64,000 nucleotides of DNA from Paenibacillus typhae (GCF_900099765.1 NZ_FNDX01000010.1:1-64000); one strand, 5' to 3'; positions 8,493 to 18,075 are shown, counted from the first letter of the stretch. Numbers and translations: made by a program. The notes: generated from the sequence alone by a model not told the origin.

Positions 8493-9359
8493 GTGGCTGA
8501 CAAACATGCACTGAACATTGTAAAGATGAAAAAAATGAAAGCGGAGGGTGTGCCTTTGAGCATGCTGACCGCTTATGATTATCCTTCGGCGCTGCTGGCC
8601 GAAGAGGCGGGGATTGATCTGATCCTTGTCGGTGATTCGCTGGGAAATGTGGTGCTCGGCTATGATACGACACTGCCGGTAACGATCGACGATATGGTTT
8701 ACCATACCCGCTCTGTCGTCCGGGGGGCGCAGAACACTTTTATAGTGGCTGACATGCCGTTTATGACCTATCACGGTGGTGTGGATGAGACGCTGCGCGG
8801 TGTACGCAGACTGATGCAGGAGGGGCGTGCCCATGCGGTTAAGATGGAAGGCGGGCTGGAAATCTGCGAGGCCGTGTCTGCAGTAACGAAGGCGGGAGTG
8901 CCGGTTCTCGGCCATATCGGCCTGACTCCGCAGTCGGTCAATATGATCGGCGGCTACCGGATTCAGGGGAAGGACCCTGAGGATGCACAGCGGCTGATGA
9001 ATGAGGCTAAGGCGCTTGAAGCGGCAGGAGCGTTCGGGATTGTTCTGGAGCTGGTGACGGAAGAAGTGGCTGAAGCCATCACAAAGGCGCTCAGCATACC
9101 GACCATCGGCATTGGAGCAGGACGATACTGTGACGGTCAGGTGCTCGTGTTCCATGATCTTGTTCGCTATGCTTCGCCGTACCGGGAGAAGCGTTTCGTC
9201 AAAACCTATGCCGACGTCGGCAGCATCATCCGCGAGGGGATCAGCAGCTATGTCAAGGAAGTGAAGGAACGTTCCTTTCCTGCCGAGGACCATGTTTTTA
9301 ACGCGGATGAGCATGTACTGGAATCTTTATACGGCGCTGCCGCAAAAGGAGAGAAGTAA
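8493..9359 (+). CDS. panB: 3-methyl-2-oxobutanoate hydroxymethyltransferase
   Basis: First pantothenate step: transfers a hydroxymethyl group from 5,10-methylene-THF to ketoisovalerate, giving ketopantoate. I choose GTG 8493 (ten bases after AAAAGGGG; protein begins MADKHALNIVKMKKMK as in relatives) over ATG 8484 and TTG 8466. The 288-residue barrel has MLTAYDYPSA near residue 26, VGDSLGNVVLGYDTT near 46, KMEGG near 115 and GIGAGRYCDGQVLV near 207. It heads panB-panC-panD. Confidence 0.95.
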   Translation: MADKHALNIVKMKKMKAEGVPLSMLTAYDYPSALLAEEAGIDLILVGDSLGNVVLGYDTTLPVTIDDMVYHTRSVVRGAQNTFIVADMPFMTYHGGVDETLRGVRRLMQEGRAHAVKMEGGLEICEAVSAVTKAGVPVLGHIGLTPQSVNMIGGYRIQGKDPEDAQRLMNEAKALEAAGAFGIVLELVTEEVAEAITKALSIPTIGIGAGRYCDGQVLVFHDLVRYASPYREKRFVKTYADVGSIIREGISSYVKEVKERSFPAEDHVFNADEHVLESLYGAAAKGEK

Positions 9360-9360
9360 G

Positions 9361-10251
9361 ATGAGAGTGGTCAGAACAGTAGCACAATTGCGCGAAGCGC
9401 TTGATTATATGCGTCAGGGAGGGCATACGCCGGTCGGTTTTGTGCCGACTATGGGCTATCTGCATGAAGGACATGCCAGTCTGCTGCGCAAGGCTGGTGA
9501 GAAGAGCAATACGGTAGTGATGAGCATTTTTGTCAATCCGCTGCAATTCGGGCCAAATGAGGATTATGCCTCTTATCCGCGTGATGAAGCTCGTGATCTG
9601 GAGCTTGCCGAACGTGAAGGTGCAGATATCGTCTTCATTCCGAGTGTGGAGGAAATGTACCCGCAGCCTACACTTACCAAAATCTCGGTATCCTCACTGA
9701 CTACCCGGCTCTGCGGCGCCTCCCGCCCGGGGCATTTCGACGGTGTAACCACTGTTGTTAACAAGCTGTTCAATATGGTACAGCCTGATTATGCATTTTT
9801 CGGGCTTAAGGATGCCCAGCAGGTTGCTGTTTTGCGCCGAATGGTATCCGACCTCAATATAAATGTTGAAATTATTGCCTGTCCAATTGTCCGCGAGAAT
9901 GACGGGCTGGCGCTCAGCTCGCGCAATGTCTATCTGTCAGCAGAAGAGCGCAGCCAGGCGCTTGTACTATCCCGTTCACTGAAGGCTGTTCGCCAGGCAA
10001 TGGACGAGGGCGCGGTCCGTACTGCTGATGAAGCCCGGACGCTTCTTATCTCGGAAATATCATCTGCTCCGCTGGCCGTGATTGATTATGTGGAAATTCT
10101 GACTTTCCCTGATCTGGAGGTTCTGGAACCAGGGTCGCCGCTTACTGCCTCCGGCAGCGAGATCATCATTGCGCTGGCTGTCAAATTCGGCAGAACCCGG
10201 CTGATCGACAATAATGTATTTATTCCGAAGGAGGCTCCCGCCCTTGTTTAG
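9361..10251 (+). CDS. panC: Pantothenate synthetase
   Basis: Condenses pantoate and beta-alanine using ATP. ATG 9361 follows AAAGGAG by eight bases and sits one base after the panB stop. The 296-residue protein shows the ATP-binding [14 protein letters not shown] near residue 30, [18 protein letters not shown] near 60, [14 protein letters not shown] near 150 and the KMSKS-like SSRNVYLS near 187. Its last eight bases overlap panD. Confidence 0.96.
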   Translation: MRVVRTVAQLREALDYMRQGGHTPVGFVPTMGYLHEGHASLLRKAGEKSNTVVMSIFVNPLQFGPNEDYASYPRDEARDLELAEREGADIVFIPSVEEMYPQPTLTKISVSSLTTRLCGASRPGHFDGVTTVVNKLFNMVQPDYAFFGLKDAQQVAVLRRMVSDLNINVEIIACPIVRENDGLALSSRNVYLSAEERSQALVLSRSLKAVRQAMDEGAVRTADEARTLLISEISSAPLAVIDYVEILTFPDLEVLEPGSPLTASGSEIIIALAVKFGRTRLIDNNVFIPKEAPALV

Positions 10252-10627
10252 ACATATGATGAAATCCAAAATCCACCGTGCGACGGTTACAGAGGCCAAT
10301 CTTAATTATGTAGGCAGTATTACCATTGATGAGGATCTGATGGAAGCGGCCGATCTGCTTGAGAACGAGAAGGTGCAGATTGTGGACAACAACAACGGCT
10401 CCCGGCTGGAAACCTATGTCATTCCGGGCCCGCGCGGCAGCGGCGTCATCTGCCTGAACGGGGCGGCGGCCCGTCTCGTGCAGCCTGGCGATACAGTGAT
10501 TATTATTTCTTATGCGATGCTGTCTTCGGAAGAGCTGGCCGGCCACAAGCCGACGGTTGTGTTTGTGGACGCAGACAATAAGCCGGTTAAGCTGGCTGAC
10601 CATGAGCTGCACGCAACAATCGCCTGA
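10244..10627 (+). CDS. panD: Aspartate 1-decarboxylase proenzyme (TTG start)
   Basis: Makes beta-alanine from aspartate using a self-generated pyruvoyl group. I choose TTG 10244, nine bases after AAGGAGG, rather than ATG 10256: it gives a protein beginning [20 protein letters not shown] and puts the self-cleavage bond at Gly24-Ser25 exactly (YVGSITID), as in the family. Catalytic-region signatures include [10 protein letters not shown] and [13 protein letters not shown]. 127 residues. The start overlaps the panC stop, implying coupled translation. Confidence 0.95.
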   Translation: MFRHMMKSKIHRATVTEANLNYVGSITIDEDLMEAADLLENEKVQIVDNNNGSRLETYVIPGPRGSGVICLNGAAARLVQPGDTVIIISYAMLSSEELAGHKPTVVFVDADNKPVKLADHELHATIA

Positions 10628-10741
10628 TAAGGCAGCTGCAGGCCATGTAATCAATGGCAGGGATGAACCGCCCCGACTTTGCGAAAAATGAAGGCAGGCA
10701 AGCTTAGGCTGATTTCATGTTCAGTAAAGGGGGATGGCCCG

Positions 10742-11383
10742 ATGTTTCAACATTTATTTGCTGAAATGAACAAGATGCTCCAAGAGATTGCCCGTGACTT
10801 CCCCTCTTCGGAGGGGGAGTACCGGAATGAACTGATCCGCAGGTACAACATGCTTCACAGGCTCAGTGATAAAGTGATGGATGAGTGGCTGGCCTTTGCC
10901 GAGCAGCTGAGCCAGTTCCGGGAACAGACGGAGCTTTCGCTCGAGCCTGAGGAAGAAATGCCGCAGCAGGAGGCGCCCGAGCTTGCCATGGATTCTTTTG
11001 TCCGGGGCCAGGGGTATTATAAGCTCCTGATGTACGGCAAATGTATCCAGCAGTTTCAGGAAGTGATTCGGCGTTATCCGGACAGTCTCGCCGGCCGTCT
11101 ATATCTGGCCATGGCTTATCTGCAGGAGGGGGACGGGGAGACGGCCTGGACCCATCTGAACCATATGCTCGCCCTGATCCGGGAGAGCAAGCTTAAGGCG
11201 ATGATTTATAATGCCCTGGGCTGCATCAGGGCCTCACAGGAGCGCTTCCTTGAAGCAAGTGAACTGTTCGGTTTGTCTTTGCAGCATGATCCGGCTCTGC
11301 CGGAGCCGGGTGTTAATCTGGAGGTCTGCCGCAAAAAAGGCGGTAAGCTCCAGTTCGGGGAACAGCTTGTTTCGCTTTTGTAA
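10742..11383 (+). CDS. TPR-containing protein
   Basis: A 213-residue protein beginning at ATG 10742, eight bases after AAAGGGGG. After an acidic, helical N-terminus, residues about 100-200 form TPR-like units (GYYKLLMYGKCIQQFQEVI, AGRLYLAMAYLQEGDGETAW, YNALGCIRASQERFLEA). No enzyme domain. It sits between panD and dinG, a place with no gene in B. subtilis. Function unknown; a protein-binding scaffold is the safest reading. Confidence 0.75.
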   Translation: MFQHLFAEMNKMLQEIARDFPSSEGEYRNELIRRYNMLHRLSDKVMDEWLAFAEQLSQFREQTELSLEPEEEMPQQEAPELAMDSFVRGQGYYKLLMYGKCIQQFQEVIRRYPDSLAGRLYLAMAYLQEGDGETAWTHLNHMLALIRESKLKAMIYNALGCIRASQERFLEASELFGLSLQHDPALPEPGVNLEVCRKKGGKLQFGEQLVSLL

Positions 11384-11399
11384 TCATAGCCATTCATTT

Positions 11400-11443
11400 A
11401 GGCGATGCATCCACTTGAACAAGCGGCTTGCATCGCCTTTTTA
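11400..11443 (+). terminator. Terminator after the TPR gene
   Basis: Stem AGGCGATGCA / TGCATCGCCT with an inner loop is followed by TTTTT. It ends the pan transcript before dinG. Confidence 0.88.
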
Positions 11444-11498
11444 CGTAACTTCTGTTATGCTGATATGGAGTCTCAAGTGAAAGGGAATAGAACTTACA

Positions 11499-14357
11499 AT
11501 GAAATTTGCCGTGCTTGATTTTGAAACTACGGGAACCCAATCTGTGGGTGAGATCATCCAGGTTGGCCTTGCCATTATAGAAGAAGACCGGTCTGTTTCC
11601 CGGGTATATGGGTCCTATGTCAAGCCCGGAACACCGATTCCTCCTTTTATTACAGGCTTGACCGGCATAACCGACGCTGATGTTGCGGATGCGCCGGAGC
11701 TGGATGAAATGATGATGGAGCTGGTCCCGCTGCTGGATGATGTTGTGCTGGTAGGGCATAATGTCGCATTTGATTTCCACTTTTTACAGAATGCCCTGGA
11801 CCGCTGCGGCTACTTGCCGTTTCAGGGCCGGATTCTCGATACGATTGATTTTCTCAAAATATGCTTTCCGTCGCTGACCACCTATCAGCTCGGTGCAGTC
11901 AGTGCGCATTTCAAGCTGACGCATGAGCGTCCGCATCAGGCTGACAGCGATGCGCTGGCCACTGCGCTCGTGCTGCTTAAATGTCTTGACGAGCTGTACA
12001 GCCTGCCGCTGCTGACCATTCAGCGCCTGAATGAGCTGTTTGCGGGCGAGGACAGCGATCTGGCCTGGTATTTTGATGGCCTGCTTCATGAGCGGGAGAT
12101 GGAAACCTTCCAGCCGGAGGGCGAGCTGACCTTTCACCGTCAGCTGGCGCTTGCGGTCGGCGACTGGAATGAGCTTGTTCCACCGCGCGAGGAGGGTTCC
12201 GGCAATCCTTTGGAGAATGTATCCTTTGAGGACTACATGGCTGAGGTAACAGTCCGGCTGAAGGATACGTTACCTCAGTATGAGACGCGGGAAGCTCAGG
12301 AGATTATGATCGGCGAAGTAAAGACCGCGCTTCAGGAAGAAAAGCATCTGCTGATTGAAGCGGGCACCGGCACCGGCAAATCGCTGGGCTACCTGCTGCC
12401 GGCTATTTATCATAGCGTGCGCACAGACCAGAAGGTGATGGTCAGCACACATACAATCAATCTGCAGGATCAGCTGCGTGAGCGCGACATCCCCCTCCTG
12501 ACTACAGTGGTCCCGTTTCCGTTCAAGGCTGCCGTCTTTAAGGGAAGAGGGCACTATTTGTGTCTGCGCAAGTTTGAACATAAAATAAATAACAAGGACT
12601 TCGTAGGCACCAGAGAAGAAACGCTCACTGCAGCCCAAATGCTTGTGTGGCTTACCCAGACGCAGTCCGGTGACGATGAGGAGCTGAATCTCAGCGGCCG
12701 CGGCGGCGACTTCTGGGAAAGCGTCGCCAGCGACACCGACTCCTGTCTGGGCCGGTCCTGTCCGTGGTTCCGTAAATGCTACTATCACCGGGCCAAGCAT
12801 GAAGCCGGAATTGCCGATGTAGTCATTACGAATCATTCCAAGCTGTTCGCAGATGTAAAGGCCGGGCATCAGCTGCTGCCTGCCTATGAGCATCTTGTGA
12901 TTGATGAAGCACATCATCTGGAGGATGTGGCAGGCAAGCATCTGGGCATGCAGATGAAATATTTCACTGTTGCCCATACGCTGACCCGGCTGTACAAGGA
13001 CAGTAAGAGCGGCCAGCTCCCGGCGCTTCGCCAGACCCTGCAGACATCGGGAAGCGAGCAGGCCTCCGAATGGAGCAGTGTCATCGACCGGATCTATCCG
13101 GACCTGCTGACCGTCAAGGAAACCTGGGATGTGCTCAGCGACAAGCTGTTCGGACTGCTGCCGGACCGCAGTGATGCCGCAGCTGGTGAGGCCGGGCAGC
13201 TGGTGTCACGCCTGCATCCCGGCAAGAAGCCTAGGGACTGGGAAGAGCTGGCTGCGCTGGAGAACACGCTGAATCTCAGCCTCAGCGATATTATCCGCAG
13301 GGGCGACAAGATGCTCAGTGAAATGCGCGATACCGACAGCCAGTCCTCCTCGGACAGTCTGGTAACCGACATCGGCGGCCTGTTTAAGGATCTGGCCTCG
13401 ATCCGCGAGCAGATCCGTTTCTTCATGAGCTTGAATGATGAGAATGTTGTGTACTGGATGGAGGGCAGCAGCAATTACCGCGGCAAATCCCTGCAGCTGT
13501 ATGCTGTGCCGGTAGATGTCAGTGCCCAGCTCAAGGAGCTGTTCTTCGACAAGAAGAAGAGTATAACGCTGACCTCTGCAACGCTGTCTGTGGATAAATC
13601 GTTCCAGTTCATGATCGATAATCTCGGCCTGGGCGAGGCTGCGGAGCAGGAACGGCTGATGACCGCACTGCTGCCTTCACCGTTTAATTACCGCGAGCAG
13701 GCACTGCTTGTTATACCGCGTGATTTTCCGAGCGTAAAGGGCAGTGTAGGGGATGCCAGGTTTGTTGACAAACTGGTGCACTCGCTGGCAGAAGCCGCTG
13801 TAGCAACCAAAGGCCGCATGCTGGTGCTGTTTACTTCCTATAAAATGCTGAGGCAGGTCTACGACCCGCTGAAGGAGGCACTGGCCACAGAGGACATCGC
13901 TGTGCTTGGGCAAGGTGTAGAGGGAGGGAGCCGCAGCAAGCTGATCCGGCGTTTTCAGGACAGTTCTGCAGCGGTGCTGCTTGGAACCAGCAGCTTCTGG
14001 GAAGGCGTGGATATTCCCGGAGATGCGCTCACCTGTCTGGCGATTGTCAGACTGCCGTTCCAGCCCCCGAACCACCCGCTTGCAGAGGCCAAAGCCGAGC
14101 TGCTGCAGGCACAGAAGAAGAACCCGTTCATGAAGCTGTCGGTACCCCAGGCGGTTATCCGCTTCAAGCAGGGCTTCGGCCGGCTGGTTCGCACCGCCCA
14201 GGATCGGGGAATTGTCATTGTATATGATACCAGGGTTATCGAGTCTTACTACGGGAAGTATTTCCTGTATTCGCTGCCCGGCCCCAAGATGGAGCATATG
14301 CTGACTGACCAGATGGTTCCGAGAATCGAGGAGTGGCTGGAGGGCGGCATTTCCTAA
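11499..14357 (+). CDS. dinG: DinG-type helicase fused to a DnaQ-like 3'-5' exonuclease
   Basis: A 952-residue fusion typical of Firmicutes. Residues 1-165 are a DEDDh exonuclease (LDFETTG at 6-12, HNVAFDFHFL near 87, HQADSDALAT near 147). The rest is an XPD/DinG superfamily 2 helicase: Walker A EAGTGTGKS near 285, DEAH near 468 and GRLVRTAQDRG near the end. Four cysteines are placed like the iron-sulphur ligands of E. coli DinG: one in GHYLCLRKF near 354 and three in a CX4CX5C group near 416-427. Expected to act on DNA repair intermediates. Confidence 0.95.
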   Translation: MKFAVLDFETTGTQSVGEIIQVGLAIIEEDRSVSRVYGSYVKPGTPIPPFITGLTGITDADVADAPELDEMMMELVPLLDDVVLVGHNVAFDFHFLQNALDRCGYLPFQGRILDTIDFLKICFPSLTTYQLGAVSAHFKLTHERPHQADSDALATALVLLKCLDELYSLPLLTIQRLNELFAGEDSDLAWYFDGLLHEREMETFQPEGELTFHRQLALAVGDWNELVPPREEGSGNPLENVSFEDYMAEVTVRLKDTLPQYETREAQEIMIGEVKTALQEEKHLLIEAGTGTGKSLGYLLPAIYHSVRTDQKVMVSTHTINLQDQLRERDIPLLTTVVPFPFKAAVFKGRGHYLCLRKFEHKINNKDFVGTREETLTAAQMLVWLTQTQSGDDEELNLSGRGGDFWESVASDTDSCLGRSCPWFRKCYYHRAKHEAGIADVVITNHSKLFADVKAGHQLLPAYEHLVIDEAHHLEDVAGKHLGMQMKYFTVAHTLTRLYKDSKSGQLPALRQTLQTSGSEQASEWSSVIDRIYPDLLTVKETWDVLSDKLFGLLPDRSDAAAGEAGQLVSRLHPGKKPRDWEELAALENTLNLSLSDIIRRGDKMLSEMRDTDSQSSSDSLVTDIGGLFKDLASIREQIRFFMSLNDENVVYWMEGSSNYRGKSLQLYAVPVDVSAQLKELFFDKKKSITLTSATLSVDKSFQFMIDNLGLGEAAEQERLMTALLPSPFNYREQALLVIPRDFPSVKGSVGDARFVDKLVHSLAEAAVATKGRMLVLFTSYKMLRQVYDPLKEALATEDIAVLGQGVEGGSRSKLIRRFQDSSAAVLLGTSSFWEGVDIPGDALTCLAIVRLPFQPPNHPLAEAKAELLQAQKKNPFMKLSVPQAVIRFKQGFGRLVRTAQDRGIVIVYDTRVIESYYGKYFLYSLPGPKMEHMLTDQMVPRIEEWLEGGIS

Positions 14358-14386
14358 AATGCATTTATTTCATTCTTAGTCTAGTT

Positions 14387-14435
14387 CCGCATCAGCTTCC
14401 CACATGCTAAAGTAGCGGGAAGCGGTGCGGCTTTC
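14387..14435 (+). terminator. Possible terminator after dinG
   Basis: CCGCATCAGCTTCCC pairs imperfectly with GGGAAGCGGTGCGG across a 15-base loop. The following tract is only CTTTC, so termination would be weak. Confidence 0.45.
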
Positions 14436-14474
14436 ATACACATCCGAGTCATACTAAATTTAGGAGGAGAAGAC

Positions 14475-15128
14475 ATGAAATCGGACAAAATATCGGAGGC
14501 TGTCGTACGCAGGCTCCCAGTGTATCTGCGTTTCCTGAATGATCTCCAGAAGCGCGAAATTGCAACCGTTTCTTCCCAGGAGCTGGGACAGAAGCTTGAT
14601 CTTAATCCGGCACAGATCCGCAAGGACCTGGCATATTTCGGGGACTTCGGCCGCAAGGGCATCGGTTATGATGTATCCTACCTGATCGAAAAGATCCGCC
14701 ATATCCTCAAGCTTGACCAGCAGATCAACGTGGCTCTGGTCGGTGCGGGGAACCTGGGCCATGCCCTTTCCAATTATAATGCTTATCTGAAGGATACGAT
14801 GAAAATCACTGCCGTATTCGACTCCTACGCGCCCAAGGTCGGCCAGAAAATCAACTCCCTGACGGTTCAGCCGATGGAGGAGCTGGGCCAGACCATCCGT
14901 GAGCAGGGGATCCGGATCGGCATTATTACCGTACCGGACAGTGAAGCGCAGAATGTAGCCGACATTCTGGTGGAATCGGGCATTGAGGCTATTCTTAATT
15001 TTGCGCCGGTTATTCTGAAGACTCCGCCGTCAATCCGTATCCATGCGGCCGATTTTACGACTGATCTGCAGAGCCTTGCCTACTATTTGCATGACGGAAA
15101 GGAAGAAGTTACCGATGAGCAGCAATAA
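14475..15128 (+). CDS. rex: Redox-sensing transcriptional repressor Rex
   Basis: Dimeric repressor that senses the NADH/NAD+ ratio and controls fermentation and respiration genes. 217 residues: N-terminal winged helix (RRLPVYLRFLNDLQ, ELGQKLDLNPAQIRKDLAYF, residues 12-55) and a Rossmann domain with VGAGNLGHALSNY near 90, plus the C-terminal swap helix (FTTDLQSLAYYL). ATG follows AGGAGGAGA. Its end overlaps the mtaD-like gene by 14 bases. No TTGTGAA-N6-TTCACAA operator was seen in front of it. Confidence 0.95.
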   Translation: MKSDKISEAVVRRLPVYLRFLNDLQKREIATVSSQELGQKLDLNPAQIRKDLAYFGDFGRKGIGYDVSYLIEKIRHILKLDQQINVALVGAGNLGHALSNYNAYLKDTMKITAVFDSYAPKVGQKINSLTVQPMEELGQTIREQGIRIGIITVPDSEAQNVADILVESGIEAILNFAPVILKTPPSIRIHAADFTTDLQSLAYYLHDGKEEVTDEQQ

Positions 15129-16416
15129 AACGATAATCGCGAACGGCCGGTTTCTTGTACCTGGCTCGCTTCAGCCTGTCCTGAGCGGTTATATGACGAT
15201 AGAAGATGATCTGATCACATACATAGGGGAAGACAAGCCTGCAGCCGAAGAAGGTGCTCTGACGGTTGACGGCAGCCGTCTGCTGTTCATGCCGGGACTG
15301 GTCAATACCCACGGCCATGCGGCGATGTCGCTGCTGCGCGGGTATGGTGACGATATGGTGCTTCAGTCCTGGCTGCAGGAAAAAATGTGGCCGATGGAAG
15401 CGAAATTTACCGGAGATGATGTGTACTGGGGATCAGCCCTGTCCGTGCTGGAAATGCTCAAGGGCGGAACAACAACTTTCCTTGATATGTATGATCATAT
15501 GGACCGGGTGGCCGAGGTTACAGAACAGTCGGGTATCCGTGCTGTACTGATGCGCGGTGCCATCGGCCTGTGTCCTGAGGATGTGCAGAACCAGAAGCTG
15601 GCGGAAGCCGTGGAGTTTGCCCGCAACTGGCACGGCAAGGCAGACGGCAGAATTACGGCAATGCTCTCGCCGCACGCACCTTACACCTGTCCGCCGGACT
15701 TCTTCGTGAAATTTGTGCAGGCGGCTCATGATCTGGACCTGCCGATGCATACGCATATGTCCGAAACCCGGCATGAAGTGGAGCAGAATGTGGCCGATTA
15801 CGGCCTGCGTCCGGTGGCGCATCTGGAGAAGCTGGGCATGTTCACCCGCCCATCCATGATCGCCCACGGTGTTCATCTAAATGATGAAGAAATTGAAATT
15901 CTGGCCAAATACAATGTGGGAGTATCCCATAATCCGGGCAGCAACCTCAAGCTGGCGAGCGGGGTAGCGCGTGTGCCGGACCTGCTTAGAGCTGGAGTCA
16001 AAGTCTCACTCGGCACTGACGGAGCGGCAAGCAACAACAACCTTGACATGTTCGAGGAGATGCGCCTGGCCGCACTGATCCATAAAGGCGTGAGCGGCGA
16101 TCCGACTGCTGTACCTGCGCCGGAAGCGCTGCTGATGGCAACGGAATACGGGGCAGCTTCCATCTACCTGAGCAACGTCGGCCGCCTGGCTGCAGGCATG
16201 AAAGCGGACTTTATCGCCATTGATATAGACCAGCCGCATCTGCTGCCGCATTCCGACCTGCTCTCCCATGCGGTCTACTCGGCGAGTGCAAAGGATGTTG
16301 AGCATGTATGGGTTAACGGCAAACAGGTTGTAAAACACGGCCAGTGCCTGACACTGGATGAAGAGGAAGTCCGCCGCAAAGCGCAGGAAACCTTTGAAAG
16401 CCTGCTTACAAGATAA
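15115..16416 (+). CDS. mtaD: Amidohydrolase, 5'-methylthioadenosine/S-adenosylhomocysteine deaminase type
   Basis: A 433-residue metal-dependent deaminase. The family converts MTA or SAH to the inosine analogues. Metal ligands: HGH in NTHGHAAMSLLRGYG near residue 65, HMSET near 215, and the terminal aspartate in GTDGAASNNNLDM near 300. It starts at ATG 15115 inside the 3' end of rex, with AAGGAAGAAG upstream. Close relatives include other ATZ/TRZ-type deaminases, so substrate and symbol are tentative. Confidence 0.82.
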   Translation: MSSNKTIIANGRFLVPGSLQPVLSGYMTIEDDLITYIGEDKPAAEEGALTVDGSRLLFMPGLVNTHGHAAMSLLRGYGDDMVLQSWLQEKMWPMEAKFTGDDVYWGSALSVLEMLKGGTTTFLDMYDHMDRVAEVTEQSGIRAVLMRGAIGLCPEDVQNQKLAEAVEFARNWHGKADGRITAMLSPHAPYTCPPDFFVKFVQAAHDLDLPMHTHMSETRHEVEQNVADYGLRPVAHLEKLGMFTRPSMIAHGVHLNDEEIEILAKYNVGVSHNPGSNLKLASGVARVPDLLRAGVKVSLGTDGAASNNNLDMFEEMRLAALIHKGVSGDPTAVPAPEALLMATEYGAASIYLSNVGRLAAGMKADFIAIDIDQPHLLPHSDLLSHAVYSASAKDVEHVWVNGKQVVKHGQCLTLDEEEVRRKAQETFESLLTR

Positions 16417-16472
16417 TATTATGCAAGTTAAACGGGTAATCCCGTCAGTTATTTAGGAAAGGGAGCTGCACT

Positions 16473-16991
16473 TTGAGGAAAAGGAAAAAATGGCTTCCGC
16501 TGGCGATCAGTGCGGCACTGCTCCTTTTGTTCGGACTGGGGCAGTTCTATGCCTATATTATGAAGGATCAGTGGGCCGAGCGCAGCGCAGCCAGGGAAGT
16601 GGCCAGAAGCCGTGCGGGACTGACTGAGGTGACCAAGGCCCAGAAATCCGTCTGGGATGAAAATGCAGTCTACTGGGTGCTTACAGGAAAGAATGAGTCG
16701 GGCACCGAGCTGATGGTCTGGGTCCGCTTTACACTTGACGGCAAACCGGCAGGAGGCGACAACGATATTTATGCGGCAGAGCTGTCGCAGGGTACCTCAG
16801 AGCAGCAGATCCGGGAGAAGCTTGCTTCTGAGCTGCCCGGTGCCGATATCAGGCGGCTTTTGCCCGGCGTATTTAACGGAGAATATGCATGGCAGGTCTT
16901 CTACAAGCAGGAAGGACGGTATTATTACCGGTTCTACCGGTTTAGCGATGGTACGGCAATCGGGGACGGCTATAGCCTGCCGAGTAAATAA
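16473..16991 (+). CDS. TseB/YpmB-type membrane-anchored PepSY protein
   Basis: A 172-residue protein with one N-terminal membrane anchor (residues 8-28) and an extracytoplasmic part with two PepSY-like units. It matches YpmB, later named TseB in B. subtilis, which binds the class A/B penicillin-binding protein elongation machinery. TTG start, about eight bases after GGGAGCTG. Synteny with dinG and asnS supports the call. A strong terminator follows. Confidence 0.8.
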   Translation: MRKRKKWLPLAISAALLLLFGLGQFYAYIMKDQWAERSAAREVARSRAGLTEVTKAQKSVWDENAVYWVLTGKNESGTELMVWVRFTLDGKPAGGDNDIYAAELSQGTSEQQIREKLASELPGADIRRLLPGVFNGEYAWQVFYKQEGRYYYRFYRFSDGTAIGDGYSLPSK

Positions 16992-17009
16992 TACAGCGGG
17001 AAACGGCAT

Positions 17010-17050
17010 AAGCAGCAGTTGGACGAATAGGTCCGGCTGCTGCTTTTTTT
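17010..17050 (+). terminator. Terminator after tseB-like gene
   Basis: Stem AGCAGCAG...CTGCTGCT with an inner GGAC/GTCC helix is followed by seven T. Confidence 0.93.
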
Positions 17051-17155
17051 GCTTAAGCCATATGTATATACTCGAGTGTGCGATTTTTGATATACAGATT
17101 GTATAGCAATTCTGATGCGAAATGTGGTCATTAAACCTTAATATAAGGAGAGGGT

Positions 17156-17923
17156 ATGATGGATACAGAACGTTATCTTAGGCAGGCTGTGGACTTGTTT
17201 GAGGAAGTTTTGGGCGAGCATTTATCCGGCATCTATCTGCACGGTTCCCTGGCGATGGGATGCTATCGTCCAGAGCAGAGTGATATAGATTTGCTGGTTG
17301 TGATACACAATAAGGCGCATTTTCCGGTTTATCAGCGGCTGGCGCGCAGAATTGTCGAATTTCAGGACAGCCTGCCCAACCGCCGGGGAATAGAATGTAG
17401 TGTGATTCTAAAACAATACCTTACAGATTTTGTGCATCCGACCCCCTTTGAGTTCCATTTCTCGGATTTTCATCTGGACAGATACAGGCAGGATGAACAT
17501 TATATCTGCGGCGGATTTGAGGATGCGGATCTCGCTGCTCATCTGACAGTTGTCTATCACAGGGAGAAAACGCTGTACGGGCCGGCGATCCGTTCGGTTA
17601 TGCTCCCGGTAAATGAACGGCTTTACATCCAGTCCCTAGTATATGATATTGAAAATGCAGTTGAGGATATCGCAGACAAGCCTGTCTATTTTACGCTCAA
17701 TCTGTGCCGGGTGCTTGGTTATCTGGTCGAAAAGAATATTTTTTCAAAGCAGGAAGGCGGGGAATGGGGGCTTAGAATATTGCCTTCACCGTATGGGCCG
17801 CTGATTAATCACTGCCTGGCGGAGTATACCAGAGCAGACTGCTCAAGCGAGGTCATTCCTCCTGAAGAATGGAGAGAGTTTGCGGTTTATATGACGGACC
17901 GGATTAACAGCATGCTAGATTAA
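17156..17923 (+). CDS. Aminoglycoside nucleotidyltransferase-like protein (DUF4111)
   Basis: A 255-residue protein in the AadA/ANT superfamily. Polymerase-beta-type motif GSLAMGCYRPEQSDIDLLVV lies at residues 31-50, with the metal-binding DID, followed by the DUF4111-type helical domain. Resistance enzymes of the ANT(3'')/ANT(9) groups have this layout, but chromosomal members often have no known substrate. ATG 17156 or 17159 both fit the preceding AAGGAGAGGG. It stands alone between two terminators, at a point where the B. subtilis order is broken, suggesting insertion. Confidence 0.72.
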   Translation: MMDTERYLRQAVDLFEEVLGEHLSGIYLHGSLAMGCYRPEQSDIDLLVVIHNKAHFPVYQRLARRIVEFQDSLPNRRGIECSVILKQYLTDFVHPTPFEFHFSDFHLDRYRQDEHYICGGFEDADLAAHLTVVYHREKTLYGPAIRSVMLPVNERLYIQSLVYDIENAVEDIADKPVYFTLNLCRVLGYLVEKNIFSKQEGGEWGLRILPSPYGPLINHCLAEYTRADCSSEVIPPEEWREFAVYMTDRINSMLD

Positions 17924-17944
17924 ACTGTCTGGTATGACGAATAA

Positions 17945-17979
17945 AAGACATGGATGATCTCATCATTCATGTCTTTTTT
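17945..17979 (+). terminator. Terminator after the nucleotidyltransferase
   Basis: AAGACATG...CATGTCTT stem with an inner GAT/ATC helix, then TTTTTT. Confidence 0.9.
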
Positions 17980-18075
17980 GTCGATATGAAATAGAAATAA
18001 AGAAGCATATCCAAAAATTAGTACCGAAAATTTTAAATATATTCACAAATTTATGCGGAATCGTATATACACCTA

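Noticed and set aside
14440-14474. Rex operator in front of rex
   Set aside because: No TTGTGAA-N6-TTCACAA or near variant is present in the short spacer.
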